64,000 nt of DNA from Lentilactobacillus hilgardii DSM 20176 = ATCC 8290 (GCF_000159315.1 NZ_GG669992.1:407150-471149), one strand, 5' to 3'; shown: positions 35,363 to 45,190, counted from the stretch's first letter. Notes: generated by a model not told the origin, from the letters alone. A program made the numbers and translations.

Positions 35363-35956
35363 ATGGCAGAAGTTAATCCATTTATTAAAGATGCAGTTGT
35401 GCAGTTTCAAACCGGCGCACTCTCATTGAAACAGATTGAAGCAATCTTCAATGTGTTGCCGTTTGATATTGATTTTATTGATGTAAATGATCGGTTTAAA
35501 TGGTTTTCTAATAAACCCAACCGTGAGCATGCACGGTCTACCTCTCAGCTACAGGATACGCTTCAGCAACTTCATCCGGGGACGGCTGCAGCCCGTGCTC
35601 AAGCGGTTATTGATTCATTCAAAAAGGGAGAGAAGCAACATGTTGAGATTCCGTTGAATGTGGATGGAAAATTAATTGATATTAATTATTATGCTGTGCG
35701 GGATAACAAGGGTCAGTATCTTGGCACGATTGAATATACAGGGACAATTAATCATCTCAAGGAGCTGATTGATCAAGGCGCCTGGAAGCAGGATGCCACG
35801 ACAGGTGCGTCAAAGGATGGAGAAACTCACTCATCAGAAAAAGGTGATGCCGTTTCGGGAGCTTCTCGAAATGAAAAAGCTCATTCAGAGAAGAAAAGTG
35901 ATGCAACAACTGGACCATCACGTTTAAGTATGAAGGATGATCGTTGGATTCCTTAA
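35363..35956 (+). CDS. PAS-domain protein with repetitive C-terminus (DUF438-like PAS)
   Basis: The 197-residue protein has a PAS fold of the kind found at the end of DUF438 proteins: AIFNVLPFDIDFIDVNDRFK, WFSNKPNREHARSTSQ, LHPGTAAARAQAVIDSFKKG, YAVRDNKGQYLGTIEYTG. DUF438 proteins also have a hemerythrin-like part, absent here. After residue about 140 come three imperfect copies of a 17-21 residue unit starting DATTGAS, DAVSGAS and DATTGPS, charged and probably disordered. AGAGGTGG lies before the ATG at 35363. Probably a small sensor or heme/ligand-binding protein; role unknown. Confidence 0.75.
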   Translation: MAEVNPFIKDAVVQFQTGALSLKQIEAIFNVLPFDIDFIDVNDRFKWFSNKPNREHARSTSQLQDTLQQLHPGTAAARAQAVIDSFKKGEKQHVEIPLNVDGKLIDINYYAVRDNKGQYLGTIEYTGTINHLKELIDQGAWKQDATTGASKDGETHSSEKGDAVSGASRNEKAHSEKKSDATTGPSRLSMKDDRWIP

Positions 35957-35982
35957 TTTGGTATTGATAACCTAAATTTATA

Positions 35983-36036
35983 AAAAACAAGCGAACCAGA
36001 CGAGGATAAGCTCTTTTGTCTGGTTCGCTTGTTTTT
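35983..36036. terminator. bidirectional terminator between PAS gene and carB
   Basis: AACAAGCGAACCAGAC and GTCTGGTTCGCTTGTT form a long perfect stem, with A-run and T-run on the two sides; serves both convergent transcripts. Confidence 0.92.
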
Positions 36037-36058
36037 TATTTTATGACCTACCTCATAT

Positions 36059-39000
36059 CTATTTAATGAGCTGTGGTTGAAAGATGCCCATAACTGTATC
36101 CTGAGCCGTAAATACTGGAATTTCATGACTTAAAGCATTGGCAACCAATTGTTTTTCATCATCAGTTTCATCTTGGGAGCTTAATGCAAAGGCAAGCTTA
36201 TCTGGCCATGGCATATCTTTTTCATAAACCTGAACATCGAAATCACTGTGGTCTAGTTTGTTTACAAGTTCCTGATCGTCAGCGTCGGCTTTTGAAATGA
36301 GGACGGTACCTTCAACCGTATCCGTATTAATATGGTAACTATCAAATAAGGCGTTGTGAAGTGCTTCCTGTAACGTTTCGCCGCTACCGATGTCTTCACC
36401 GGTTGACTTCATTTCTGGACTAAGCGCCGTTGGAGCACCGGGTAACTTGGCGAAAGAGAACACCGGTGCTTTAACGTAAACTTTCGTAGGCTCCGGATAT
36501 AATCCGGGTGTCAGTCCAATTTCGGCAAGTGATTTACCAAGAATTAATTGTGTTGCTAATTGTGCCAAGTGCATTTTGGTAATCTTGCTCATGAACGGTA
36601 CGGTTCGAGAAGCCCGAGGGTTGACTTCAATGACATAAACATCGTTAGCACAAATAAATTGGATATTCATCATACCAACCGCATGGACCTTCTTGCCGAT
36701 CTTGGTTGCGATCGAGACAATCTTTTCCTTTTGTTCGTCGGTTAAGTGCTGTGGTGGATACATGGCAATTGAGTCGCCTGAATGAATACCGGAACCTTCG
36801 AGATGTTCCATAATCCCCGGAACGAAGACGTCTTTACCGTCACTTAAGATGTCGACTTCACATTCGGTTCCTGAAATGTATTGATCGATTAGGATTGGCT
36901 GACCGGCACTTGCTTTAAGGGCGGGAACCAAATATTCATCGAGTTCTTCACCATTATGAACAACGGCCATCCCTTTTCCGCCAAGAACGAAACTGGGACG
37001 AACGAGAACCGGATATCCAAGCTTGTTTGCAATTGCGTGAGCTTCATGCCCATTCATTGCGGTGTCTCCTTGGGGATGGGCAATATTTTGGTCAATGAGC
37101 AAATCTTCAAAATCATGACGATTTTCTGTTTCCTCAATACCGTGCATGGAGGTCCCAAGAATTTGAACCCCGTGTTTAGTCAATTCCTCAGTTAAATTAA
37201 TAGCGGTTTGACCACCAAACTCAACAATAACTCCCATAGGTTTTTCCAAGTTGATAACGTTCATAACACTGTCGATGTCCAATGGTTCAAAATAGAGTTT
37301 GTCGGAAATTGAAAAGTCGGTTGAAACGGTTTCCGGGTTGTTGTTAATAATAATGGCATTTTTTCCGGCTGCCTGAATAGCTTTAACACAGTGGACAGTG
37401 GCATAATCGAATTCAACCCCTTGGCCGATTCGAATCGGGCCGGCACCAATAACCAGTATGCTGTTTCCGATTGGCTGGCTTTCATTTTCAGTTCCAACAG
37501 TGCTGTAGAAATAAGGTGTTTCACTTTCGAACTCAGCTGCACAAGTATCAACCATCTTATAGACCAAATGTTGATCGGCCATTTTATCGAGTTTTTCAAG
37601 TTCGTGATCCGTTGCGTGATGAACGGCTTTGATCATGGTATTATTAAAGCCCATTTTACGAGCTTTCAGAACCATATCGGAGCTCAACAGGCCATCTGTA
37701 AGTTGTTGTTGCATTTTGATAATGTTTTCAAGCTTTGAAAGAAAATAAAGATCGATTTTAGTTGAACGATGAATCTGTTCGATTGTTGCACCCTTTCCAA
37801 TGGCTGCAAACAATTCGAATAAACGATAATCAGTTGGCGTTTTAATTTTTTCGATCAAATCGCCAAGTGACATTTGACGAGTGTAGTCAGGGATAAGATC
37901 ACACTGAGCCTGCTTGTCCAACTCTAATGATTGAACGGCTTTGAGAAGTGACTCCTCAATGGTACCGCCGATTGCCATCACCTCACCGGTTGCTTTCATT
38001 TGAGTTCCCAGTTTGCGATCGGCGTTTGTGAATTTATCAAACGCAAAGCGTGGAATTTTTGCGACAACGTAATCCAGTGCAGGTTCAAACATGGCATAGG
38101 TTGTTTGAGTAATCGGATTGATGATTTCATCAAGATTCAAACCAACCGCAATTTTGGCGGCGATTTTAGCAATCGGATAACCGGTTGCTTTAGAAGCTAA
38201 TGCAGAAGAACGACTCACACGCGGGTTCACTTCAATCACGTAGTAGTTTTCGCTGGTTGGATCCTGTGCCAGCTGAACGTTACAGCCCCCTTCGATTTTT
38301 AAAGCGTTCACGATAGTCAATGAAGCGTCACGTAAGCGTTGATATTCCTTATCTGTGAGCGTCTGGGTTGGCGCGAAGACAATTGAGTCGCCAGTATGAA
38401 CACCGACTGGATCGAAGTTTTCCATACCAGTGACGATGATTGAGCTGCCATGGTGGTCACGCATAACTTCAAATTCAATTTCTTTATAACCGGCGATGCT
38501 TTTTTCAATCAAGCATTCAGTTGATGGAGACATTGTTAAGCCACGGTTTAAAATGGTCTTCATTTCGTCATCGTTATGAGCAATACCGCCACCGGTACCG
38601 CCTAGTGTGTAAGCTGGTCGGATAATAACCGGGTAGTCAATTTCATGTGCAAAATCAAGACCGTCCTCTAAATTGTAGACGGTTTTTGAATCTGGAATTG
38701 GTTGATGAAGTTCTTTCATCAAATCCTTGAATTGTTCACGGTCTTCGGCTTGGTTGATGGTGTGTAAGCTTGTACCCAATAATTCGATTCCAAGTTTATC
38801 CAAGATACCGTCCTTAGCTAACTCAACAGCCAAGTTAAGGCCGGTTTGACCACCCAGGGTAGGCAGAATCGCATCAGGATGTTTTTTTTCAAGAATCTTC
38901 TTCAAACTCGGAACCGTTAATGGGTCAAGGTAGACTTTATCTGCAATCTCATCATCAGTCATAATTGTTGCTGGATTTGAGTTAACCAAGATAACGGAAT

Positions 39001-39124
39001 AACCTTCTTCGCGCAAACTCAAACATGCTTGGCTACCGGCATAATCGAATTCTGCGGCTTGACCGATCACGATTGGACCGGAACCAATAATCAAAACTTT
39101 TTTAATATCTTCTCTCTTTGGCAT
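36059..39124 (-). CDS. carB: carbamoyl-phosphate synthase large chain
   Basis: The 1021-residue subunit makes carbamoyl phosphate from bicarbonate, ammonia and two ATP. Two homologous ATP-grasp halves are visible: [20 protein letters not shown] at the start and [20 protein letters not shown] in the middle; [12 protein letters not shown] and [11 protein letters not shown] are the ATP-lid loops. The C-terminal MGS-like regulatory domain is short, so the length is below the approximately 1060 of pyrimidine-type enzymes and closer to arginine-type ones. The start overlaps the carA stop (TAATG). No PyrR-like hairpin is seen before carA. Confidence 0.95.
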   Translation of the reverse strand: MPKREDIKKVLIIGSGPIVIGQAAEFDYAGSQACLSLREEGYSVILVNSNPATIMTDDEIADKVYLDPLTVPSLKKILEKKHPDAILPTLGGQTGLNLAVELAKDGILDKLGIELLGTSLHTINQAEDREQFKDLMKELHQPIPDSKTVYNLEDGLDFAHEIDYPVIIRPAYTLGGTGGGIAHNDDEMKTILNRGLTMSPSTECLIEKSIAGYKEIEFEVMRDHHGSSIIVTGMENFDPVGVHTGDSIVFAPTQTLTDKEYQRLRDASLTIVNALKIEGGCNVQLAQDPTSENYYVIEVNPRVSRSSALASKATGYPIAKIAAKIAVGLNLDEIINPITQTTYAMFEPALDYVVAKIPRFAFDKFTNADRKLGTQMKATGEVMAIGGTIEESLLKAVQSLELDKQAQCDLIPDYTRQMSLGDLIEKIKTPTDYRLFELFAAIGKGATIEQIHRSTKIDLYFLSKLENIIKMQQQLTDGLLSSDMVLKARKMGFNNTMIKAVHHATDHELEKLDKMADQHLVYKMVDTCAAEFESETPYFYSTVGTENESQPIGNSILVIGAGPIRIGQGVEFDYATVHCVKAIQAAGKNAIIINNNPETVSTDFSISDKLYFEPLDIDSVMNVINLEKPMGVIVEFGGQTAINLTEELTKHGVQILGTSMHGIEETENRHDFEDLLIDQNIAHPQGDTAMNGHEAHAIANKLGYPVLVRPSFVLGGKGMAVVHNGEELDEYLVPALKASAGQPILIDQYISGTECEVDILSDGKDVFVPGIMEHLEGSGIHSGDSIAMYPPQHLTDEQKEKIVSIATKIGKKVHAVGMMNIQFICANDVYVIEVNPRASRTVPFMSKITKMHLAQLATQLILGKSLAEIGLTPGLYPEPTKVYVKAPVFSFAKLPGAPTALSPEMKSTGEDIGSGETLQEALHNALFDSYHINTDTVEGTVLISKADADDQELVNKLDHSDFDVQVYEKDMPWPDKLAFALSSQDETDDEKQLVANALSHEIPVFTAQDTVMGIFQPQLIK

Positions 39125-40185
39125 TAATGAACCCCTCCATTGACATGCATTAAATTGATGAACTTATCAAATAATGGTTTTGCGTCGTGTGGTCCCGGTG
39201 CAGCTTCCGGATGGTATTGCACTGAGAAAATCGGTCTTCCGGGATAGCGCAGTCCTTCACACGTCTTATCGTTAACCTCAAGTGCGGTCACTTCAAGAGG
39301 CGTTGACTTAACTGAATCAATATCAACTGCATACCCGTGATTTTGAGAAGTCATATAAATGTCACCAGTGATTAAATCTTTAACAGGATGGTTACTGCCA
39401 CGATGACCGAATGTCATCTTGTAAGTAGTAGCACCATTCGCAAGCGCGAGTAACTGATGTCCCAGACAAATACCGAAGATTGGATATTGTTCCTGAAGTT
39501 TTTGAATAACTGGGAGAAAATCTGAATAATCTGTTGGATCGCCAGGACCGTTGGATAAGAGAATTCCTGTAGGATGAAGTTCTGAGATGTCTTCAAATGT
39601 TGATTCGGGTGTAACAACCGTAACATCAATTTCAGGACGTTGTAATGACCTTACGATGTTAGATTTAACACCGAAGTCAATAACGACAACGTGCTCATTC
39701 TCTTTACCGTCTGTAACAGAACGAGTTGCTGATTTAACAATGGCGGATTGATGAGCCATTTCAGCTTCCTTAGCATTAACAGGTTGGTTTGTTAAACTAG
39801 CTTTCATTGTTCCATATTGACGAATAATCTTGGTTAGCTGCCGAGTGTCAATACCGCTGATTGCTGGAACTTTTTGTTGTTTCAGAAATGCGTCTAATGA
39901 GATAACGCTTTGATAGTGATAAACTTCATCAGTCATTTCGCGAACAACAACTGCTGAAGCTTGAACCCTGTCTGACTGACTGGTACCAAGTGAGACACCG
40001 TAATTACCAATCAGTGGATACGTAAATGTAATGATTTGATTTTTATAAGACGGATCCGTCAAGTTTTCTTGATAACCTGTCATGTTGGTTGTGAAAACTA
40101 ATTCGCCTTCAATTTCGGCGCCTAAGTCTCCGCAGGCTTCCCCAACAAAGACATCTCCATTCTCTAGAGTTAGATATTTTTTCAT
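39124..40185 (-). CDS. carA: carbamoyl-phosphate synthase small chain
   Basis: The 353-residue glutamine amidotransferase subunit supplies ammonia to CarB. The N-terminal CPSase domain ([20 protein letters not shown]) precedes a class I GATase: [24 protein letters not shown] with the nucleophile Cys, and [14 protein letters not shown] with His and Glu. The start at 40185 has AGGAGG 7 bases upstream; an earlier ATG at 40215 lacks one. It overlaps carB by one base (TAATG), typical of coupled translation. Confidence 0.95.
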   Translation of the reverse strand: MKKYLTLENGDVFVGEACGDLGAEIEGELVFTTNMTGYQENLTDPSYKNQIITFTYPLIGNYGVSLGTSQSDRVQASAVVVREMTDEVYHYQSVISLDAFLKQQKVPAISGIDTRQLTKIIRQYGTMKASLTNQPVNAKEAEMAHQSAIVKSATRSVTDGKENEHVVVIDFGVKSNIVRSLQRPEIDVTVVTPESTFEDISELHPTGILLSNGPGDPTDYSDFLPVIQKLQEQYPIFGICLGHQLLALANGATTYKMTFGHRGSNHPVKDLITGDIYMTSQNHGYAVDIDSVKSTPLEVTALEVNDKTCEGLRYPGRPIFSVQYHPEAAPGPHDAKPLFDKFINLMHVNGGVH

Positions 40186-40258
40186 TTCCGAACCTCCTAG
40201 TTTTGTTCCTAACATGCAAGTGGTATGAGCAGCTAGCAGCTAACGCTTTTGATACATA

Positions 40259-40287
40259 AAGATAGAAGCTTTTAAAGGAATTGTCAA
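40259..40287 (-). promoter_or_regulatory. promoter of carAB
   Basis: On the minus strand: TTGACA (40287-40282), 17-base spacer, TATCTT (40264-40259). Upstream AT-rich dyads such as CCATATATGG (40309-40318) and TATGAATATATATTA (40344-40358) are reminiscent of ArgR boxes but do not match a consensus exactly. Confidence 0.6.
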
Positions 40288-40530
40288 GTCATTTTATGCA
40301 AAAAAAAGCCATATATGGATTTTTATGAAGAAATATTTTTTTTTATGAATATATATTAAAATGAAAGAAAGCTTGTAAATCGCGTTATATATACATAAGA
40401 AAATGACCGATATTCAAATTTTTGTCATTCTTGGATAAATAAACATTTTCAAAAACTTTTTTAAAAATAAGATTGTGTTTTCTTCAAAAATGTCATATGA
40501 TTTTAACAACGAATTGAAAGACCTTTAATA

Positions 40531-40624
40531 TTAACCCCGTGAGGTTAAGAAGGAATCGGTGAACCTAAGTCTAACTTGGGAGAAACTACAACCTCTTTAC
40601 CCAACGGCGGTAAAGAGGTTTTTT
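40531..40624 (+). promoter_or_regulatory. PyrR-type attenuator, first unit
   Basis: TTAACC-CCGTGA-GGTTAA (40531-40548) is a perfect hairpin with hexaloop CCGTGA, fitting the PyrR RNA target (CNGNGAGG core). It is followed by a terminator, AACCTCTTTAC (40590-40600) with GTAAAGAGGTT (40610-40620) and T-run. PyrR with UMP should promote termination and reduce pyrBC expression. Confidence 0.8.
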
Positions 40625-40649
40625 AATGCAAATATGTTGACTGTAACGA

Positions 40650-40742
40650 CGATTTAATTGTTTCCGTGAGAGCAAAACGTCTAAAATAGTGATTTCATTC
40701 CACTAAAGGGCGCTTTGCGAACACGGCAAGGCGCTTAACTTT
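40650..40742 (+). promoter_or_regulatory. PyrR-type attenuator, second unit
   Basis: TTGTTT-CCGTGA-GAGCAA (40659-40676) forms a hairpin (two G-U pairs) with the same hexaloop CCGTGA. It is followed by GCGCTTTGC/GCAAGGCGC (about 40708-40737) and then CTTTTT. The sequence departs from the consensus outside the loop, so this copy is less sure than the first. Confidence 0.55.
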
Positions 40743-40758
40743 TTAGGAGGAATTCACT

Positions 40759-41706
40759 ATGATGCAAATCACTAAACCCGTAAGTTTTGAAAATGTTGTT
40801 AGTATGGAAGACCTTTCAGCTGAAGACGTGATGTCATTTATTCATGAGGCCATTGAATTTAAGCAAGGCAAGCAAGTTGAATTGGCCCGGCCGGTATATG
40901 CCGCAAACCTGTTTTTTGAAAGCAGCACACGGACCCATACCAGCTTCGAAATGGCAGAACGCAAGCTTGGCCTTCAGGTTTTGAACTTCGACCCATCAAA
41001 CAGTTCACTTAAGAAAGGTGAATCGATGGGCGACACAGTTAAGACTTTCCAAGCAATTGGTGCTGACGTTGTAGCTATTCGTGACAAAAAGAATGAATAT
41101 TACAAGGACTTGATTGAAGATCCCAACGTTCATTTGGGAATTGCCAATGGTGGCGATGGTTCGGGACAACATCCATCACAATCATTACTTGATATGATGA
41201 CAATTTATGAAGAGTTTGGTCATTTTGAAGGATTAAACGTTGCTATCGTTGGTGACTTGACTCATTCCCGCGTTGCTCGTTCAAATATGGAGGTTTTGAC
41301 AAAATTAGGGGCCCACGTTTTCTTCGGCGGTCCTAAGGAATGGTATACAGAAGACTTCCAGAAGTATGGTGAATGGATGCCTATCGATGACTTGGTATCA
41401 CGAATGGATGTTATGATGTTTCTCCGAGTTCAACACGAACGAATTGCCGCGGACAAAAACGGCAGTTTCTCTGCAGAACGTTATCATAAGGTTTATGGTT
41501 TAACTCATGCACGTGAACAAAGAATGCCGGAACATTCAATTATCATGCATCCGGCTCCTGTTAACCGAGGCGTAGAAATTGCTGATGAGTTGGTTGAATG
41601 TGATAAATCCCGTATCTTCCGTCAGATGGAAAACGGTGTCTTCGTCCGAATGGCCATTATGACCAGCATGCTCCGTTATCGCGGACTTGTAAAAAGCGAA
41701 TACTAA
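40759..41706 (+). CDS. pyrB: aspartate carbamoyltransferase catalytic chain
   Basis: The 315-residue enzyme condenses aspartate and carbamoyl phosphate, the first committed step of pyrimidine synthesis. Motifs: FFESSTRTHTSFEMAERKLG (carbamoyl phosphate binding STRT), DPSNSSLKKGESMGDTVKTF, GDGSGQHPSQSLLDMMTIYE, and MHPAPVNRGVEI. AGGAGG is 9 bases before the ATG pair. First gene behind the PyrR-type leader; pyrC follows. Confidence 0.96.
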   Translation: MMQITKPVSFENVVSMEDLSAEDVMSFIHEAIEFKQGKQVELARPVYAANLFFESSTRTHTSFEMAERKLGLQVLNFDPSNSSLKKGESMGDTVKTFQAIGADVVAIRDKKNEYYKDLIEDPNVHLGIANGGDGSGQHPSQSLLDMMTIYEEFGHFEGLNVAIVGDLTHSRVARSNMEVLTKLGAHVFFGGPKEWYTEDFQKYGEWMPIDDLVSRMDVMMFLRVQHERIAADKNGSFSAERYHKVYGLTHAREQRMPEHSIIMHPAPVNRGVEIADELVECDKSRIFRQMENGVFVRMAIMTSMLRYRGLVKSEY

Positions 41707-41773
41707 AAAACGACTTCCTATATTAATGAAGTAAATTAACATAACCTCATAAGCGAAGGGATTTTGACATAAA

Positions 41774-43045
41774 ATGAAACGTGTAATTGCAAATGGCCGG
41801 GTTCTTGACGGCAGCAAACTTGTTCAGCGGGATATCCTAATTGAAGATGGATTAATTAAAGCAATTGAACCTGATATCAAGATTGATGATGTTAATGAAG
41901 TTATTGATGCTAAAAATCACTTTGTGAGCGCGGGCTTAGTTGATGTCCATGTTCATTATCGGCAACCAGGGCAGGAAGACAAGGAAACTATCAAGACCGG
42001 AAGTCAAGCAGCGGCACATGGTGGTTTTACCACAGTTTGTGCAATGCCTAACCTGACACCGGCACCGGATAGTCCCAAACATCTTGAAGATATCATGGCG
42101 TTAAATCGAAAAGACGGGGTCGTTCATATTAAACAATATGCGGCGATTACGACTAATCGTGAAGACGATGAATTGGTTGATTTCTCTGCTCTCAAGCAAG
42201 ATGGCGCATTTGCATTTAGTAACGATGGAAATGGTATTCAAAAAAGCAGTACGATGTATGAAGCCATGCAACAGGCGGCTGAATTGGATATGGCCATTGT
42301 TGAACACGTTCAAGATGATAAGTTGAGTTATGGTGGCGTTTTGAACGATGGTGCTGCTAAACGATTGCATGTTAAAGCAATGCCTTGGGTGAGTGAAACG
42401 GCGCAAGCTGCCAGGGACGTTGTGTTGGCACAGGCAACGGGTGTTCATTATCACATCTGTCATGCATCCTCAAAGCACACGGTTGCCTTGATTAGAGAAG
42501 CAAAAAGGGCCGGTATTAATGTGACTGCCGAAGTAACGCCACATCATTTATTATTATCGGATGAGGATATTAAAGAAGACAATTCATACTATAAAATGAA
42601 TCCACCATTGCGCGGTGAAGATGATCGACAGGCTTTAATCGAAGGCTTGCTTGACGGCACGATTGATATGATTGCCACGGATCATGCACCCCATACCAAG
42701 GCGGATAAGGACAAATCGATTGCAACTGCAGCCTTCGGCATTACCGGTAGTGAAACAGCTTTCAGCACGCTTTATACAGCGTTTGTTAAGACTGGCCGCT
42801 TTACGCTTGAGCAACTGATTAATTGGATGGCAAAGAAGCCGGCATCGGTATTTAAAATGAAGGCAACTGGTAATCTTGAAATTGGAAAGCCGGCAGATAT
42901 TGCGGTATTTGATTTGGACGAACCACATGTTATTAAGGAAAGTGAGTATCTTTCAAAAGGGAAGAACTCACCGTTCACCGGCGCTACAGTGTTTGGTGAT
43001 ACGGTTATGACGCTGGTAGATGGAACAGTTGTTTATAAGAAATAA
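41774..43045 (+). CDS. pyrC: dihydroorotase
   Basis: The 423-residue zinc amidohydrolase closes carbamoyl aspartate to dihydroorotate. Metal ligands: DVHVHYRQPG (HxH), the following conserved GFTTVCAMPNLTP, YHICHASSKHT, VTAEVTPHHLLL, and DMIATDHAPHTKADK. Length is normal for the class I type. GAAGGGA is 12 bases before the ATG, a rather long spacing. The remaining pyr genes (pyrD, pyrE, pyrF) and pyrR are not in the window. Confidence 0.96.
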   Translation: MKRVIANGRVLDGSKLVQRDILIEDGLIKAIEPDIKIDDVNEVIDAKNHFVSAGLVDVHVHYRQPGQEDKETIKTGSQAAAHGGFTTVCAMPNLTPAPDSPKHLEDIMALNRKDGVVHIKQYAAITTNREDDELVDFSALKQDGAFAFSNDGNGIQKSSTMYEAMQQAAELDMAIVEHVQDDKLSYGGVLNDGAAKRLHVKAMPWVSETAQAARDVVLAQATGVHYHICHASSKHTVALIREAKRAGINVTAEVTPHHLLLSDEDIKEDNSYYKMNPPLRGEDDRQALIEGLLDGTIDMIATDHAPHTKADKDKSIATAAFGITGSETAFSTLYTAFVKTGRFTLEQLINWMAKKPASVFKMKATGNLEIGKPADIAVFDLDEPHVIKESEYLSKGKNSPFTGATVFGDTVMTLVDGTVVYKK

Positions 43046-43124
43046 TGATAGTTGGGTTTACTTAAAAACGGGTTTTAAGAAAGCCTCATTAGTTAAGCAT
43101 CAAACAATTAAATGTCTAAAAAAA

Positions 43125-43193
43125 CAAAAAAGGTTCTGTAGTGCAAACCGAGAGTTTAAAAGTCTCGGTTCACACTACAGAACCTTTCATTTT
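43125..43193. terminator. bidirectional terminator between pyrC and the NUDIX gene
   Basis: AAAGGTTCTGTAGTG and CACTACAGAACCTTT form the outer stem; ACCGAGA with TCTCGGT form the inner. A-run left, T-rich right. Confidence 0.88.
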
Positions 43194-43738
43194 AGAAACA
43201 GCATGTAATAACTGACTGCGGATACTGCCTGCGCAGTATTGACTTTTCCGTCCTTAATCCAGTTCAGAACCCATTTTAAAGGAACTAAGTGACTATTTAC
43301 AAATTCATCCGCATCAAAATGTTTTTGAACGCGTTTTGTTGGATCAAATTTAATGAGCATGAGATCTGCAAATTGATCCATGAAGCCCTCTGATGACGTA
43401 ATTCGTGTCATCTTGGCAACGGATTCAGCTACGTAGCCGGTTTCTTCCTGCAGTTCACGTTTGGCAGCCTGTTCACTGGTTTCACCAGGGTTAACAATGC
43501 CAGCCGGTACCGATACGGAATCACTGTTAACACCAGCACGATATTCGCTTGTCATCAAAATTTCTTCATCTTCGGTCATGGCCAAGATCGTAATAGTAGG
43601 GGCTGTTTTAATGAGATCACGTTCAACCTCTAGCCCATCAGGGGTTTGAATATGCAACTGATCAACTGAGAAAACCCGACCGGAATAAACGGTCTTTTTC
43701 TTGAGAATTTTTCCAGGACGATGCCATGTTTCAAACAT
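43187..43738 (-). CDS. NUDIX hydrolase, ADP-ribose pyrophosphatase type
   Basis: The 183-residue enzyme has the full Nudix box GIVNPGETSEQAAKRELQEE followed by TGY (Gx5Ex7REUxEExGU). The KTVYSGRVFSVDQL and RAGVNSDSVSVPAGIVNPGE context is typical of ADP-ribose pyrophosphatases, which cleave ADP-ribose to AMP and ribose 5-phosphate. GGAGGT lies 7 bases before the ATG. Length normal. The stop falls inside the shared terminator. Confidence 0.88.
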   Translation of the reverse strand: MFETWHRPGKILKKKTVYSGRVFSVDQLHIQTPDGLEVERDLIKTAPTITILAMTEDEEILMTSEYRAGVNSDSVSVPAGIVNPGETSEQAAKRELQEETGYVAESVAKMTRITSSEGFMDQFADLMLIKFDPTKRVQKHFDADEFVNSHLVPLKWVLNWIKDGKVNTAQAVSAVSYYMLFLK

Positions 43739-43818
43739 TTTTCTACCTCCAAGTACTAACTATATTGATCATATCATAATTGTGGGTAAGAAATAATGAT
43801 ACCGAAAGCGACTATTGA

Positions 43819-44133
43819 TCAGCTTGTCATCTTAATACCCAGAATACTGATAAGTAGTAGGATGACGAACATCCACGTCAGCATAGAGAGCTTGTCCCCA
43901 AACAGAATAATGCCTGCGATGACTGTTCCAACAGCGCCTATACCAGTCCAAACCGGATAAGCGATCCCAATTGGCAAAGACTTGGTGGCGTGTGCCAGTA
44001 ATAAGAAACTAATAACCATGCCAACAATTGTGACGAGTGTCCAATCCAATTTAGTAAATCCGTGGCTGAATTTCATTGAAATCGCCCAAACAACCTCAAA
44101 TAAGCCAGCAATAATTAATGTTACCCAATTCAT
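43819..44133 (-). CDS. SMR-family small exporter (SugE/Gdx-like)
   Basis: The 104-residue protein has four membrane segments and the SMR layout: LIIAGLFEVVWAISMKFSHG with the essential membrane Glu at position 13, then PIGIAYPVWTGIGAVGTVIA. The pattern VVWAISMKFSHGF favours the Gdx (SugE) branch, which exports guanidinium, over EmrE. AAGGAGG precedes the ATG. A 100-base structured leader with terminator lies upstream, so a ligand-controlled RNA switch is likely; for Gdx genes guanidine riboswitches are known. Confidence 0.85.
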   Translation of the reverse strand: MNWVTLIIAGLFEVVWAISMKFSHGFTKLDWTLVTIVGMVISFLLLAHATKSLPIGIAYPVWTGIGAVGTVIAGIILFGDKLSMLTWMFVILLLISILGIKMTS

Positions 44134-44153
44134 AAAAAGTCCTCCTTGTGGTC

Positions 44154-44245
44154 AAAAAAAGTACCCCTCCTCAATTCCTTCTTAGACCTAATGGAATTGG
44201 AAAGCGTACCTGAAAAGTTGCTACCCGGTGGCAGTCGTGTTTAAT
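44154..44245 (-). ncRNA. structured leader RNA with terminator before the SMR gene
   Basis: Reading the minus strand: promoter TTGGCA-17-TATTCT (44282-44254); a hairpin CTGCC-ACCG-GGTAG (about 44236-44222) inside a conserved-looking block ACGACTGCCACCGGGTAGCA; then a terminator whose arms GGTAC..AATTCC and GGAATT..GGTAC (44210-44161) end in seven T. The ribosome binding site lies after the terminator. It has the shape of a riboswitch. No guanidine-I motif is present; another guanidine class (IV) is my first guess but is unproven. Confidence 0.6.
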
Positions 44246-44306
44246 TACTATATAGAATATCACATCTGGGATTACTTGCCAATTAGTTAGTGATATCATG
44301 AGTGAG

Positions 44307-44756
44307 TTACTGTTTTCTAAGTTGGTCGTTAATGGCTTCTACTTCCCTTTTAGCAATTCGTCTCATTGTTGTGTAAATAATAAAGTAGACGACTAGAAAA
44401 ATAATGGTGAAACTGACGATTTGGGGGGAGCTGAGGGGAAACCAACCGCTTAAGATGGCCAGCGGCAGGAAGCCAAAATATGTTATTAGTAGATGGATAA
44501 TGGTCATCTTGGCAATGCTCCAATCAGTATTGGAAAAAATCATTGAGCTTAAAGAGAAAATTGTGCCAATTAATGACCAAATCACAACCGATACAGCCGT
44601 TGCGGTCAGTGAACCGTTAAAATGTGAAACAAAAGCAGGTGAAGAAGGATAATACTGAGTTGCACCGTTTAATGCTGAGAATATCAGGGATAATATCATG
44701 CCGACGAAAGTACCGACAACGATGCCAATCATTATTTGATTAATTACTTTTTTCAT
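44307..44756 (-). CDS. DUF3021 membrane protein
   Basis: The 149-residue protein has four hydrophobic segments (about 9-30, 52-72, 82-102, 112-132) and a charged tail (RRIAKREVEAINDQLRKQ). The pairing with a LytTR regulator, starting inside that gene with a 4-base overlap, is the usual arrangement of DUF3021 genes. In related systems the membrane protein restrains the LytTR protein; that role here is inferred. Confidence 0.85.
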   Translation of the reverse strand: MKKVINQIMIGIVVGTFVGMILSLIFSALNGATQYYPSSPAFVSHFNGSLTATAVSVVIWSLIGTIFSLSSMIFSNTDWSIAKMTIIHLLITYFGFLPLAILSGWFPLSSPQIVSFTIIFLVVYFIIYTTMRRIAKREVEAINDQLRKQ

Positions 44757-45190
44757 AATATACGCTCCTTAATGGCTTTTAAATAACGTCTGGACGAACT
44801 GGTTTGATAATGATTTCTGAAATGAATTAAAATAATACCGCTCTTTGAGATTTCGAACTCCTGAACATAATTCAAGTTAATGATTTCGGTATTTGAGATT
44901 CGAATAAATTGCTTGGGAAGCTTTTCTTGGAGCGTGTATAGCCTATCATTAATTTTGATAGGTTGGGATAATGACACGTTGTTAACATAAACGCTTTTCT
45001 GGCTGGTAAAGAACGAAAAGCAGTCGGATAAATGAAGCAGACGATTTTTCCCATTTTCTTTACCAATCACTGTTTGATCATGATTTTCAATATAGGCAAT
45101 AATTTGATTGATTTGTTCATTTCGTTTTTTAAACCCTAGTAAAACAGTATTTGGTTTTAAATCATTAATAATTTTCATTTCAACTTCCAC
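44753..45190 (-). CDS. LytTR-family DNA-binding regulator
   Basis: The 145-residue protein has a C-terminal LytTR domain from about residue 45: SVYVNNVSLSQPIKINDRLY, then LPKQFIRISNTEIINLNYVQ and HYQTSSSRRYLKAIKERI. No receiver domain is present. The GTG start at 45190 has AGGAGG 9-10 bases upstream. An ATG two bases upstream in another frame gives only MWKLK before a stop. It is cotranscribed with the DUF3021 gene. Repeats upstream (45221-45284) could be its binding sites. Confidence 0.85.
   Translation of the reverse strand: MEVEMKIINDLKPNTVLLGFKKRNEQINQIIAYIENHDQTVIGKENGKNRLLHLSDCFSFFTSQKSVYVNNVSLSQPIKINDRLYTLQEKLPKQFIRISNTEIINLNYVQEFEISKSGIILIHFRNHYQTSSSRRYLKAIKERIL

Noticed and set aside
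37391..37738. Open frame opposite carB
   Set aside because: Shadow of carB with no ribosome binding site or family resemblance.
40180..40260. Possible leader ORF MYQKR before carA with an Arg codon
   Set aside because: It has no ribosome binding site, a single Arg codon and no following terminator, so it does not resemble the true leaders.
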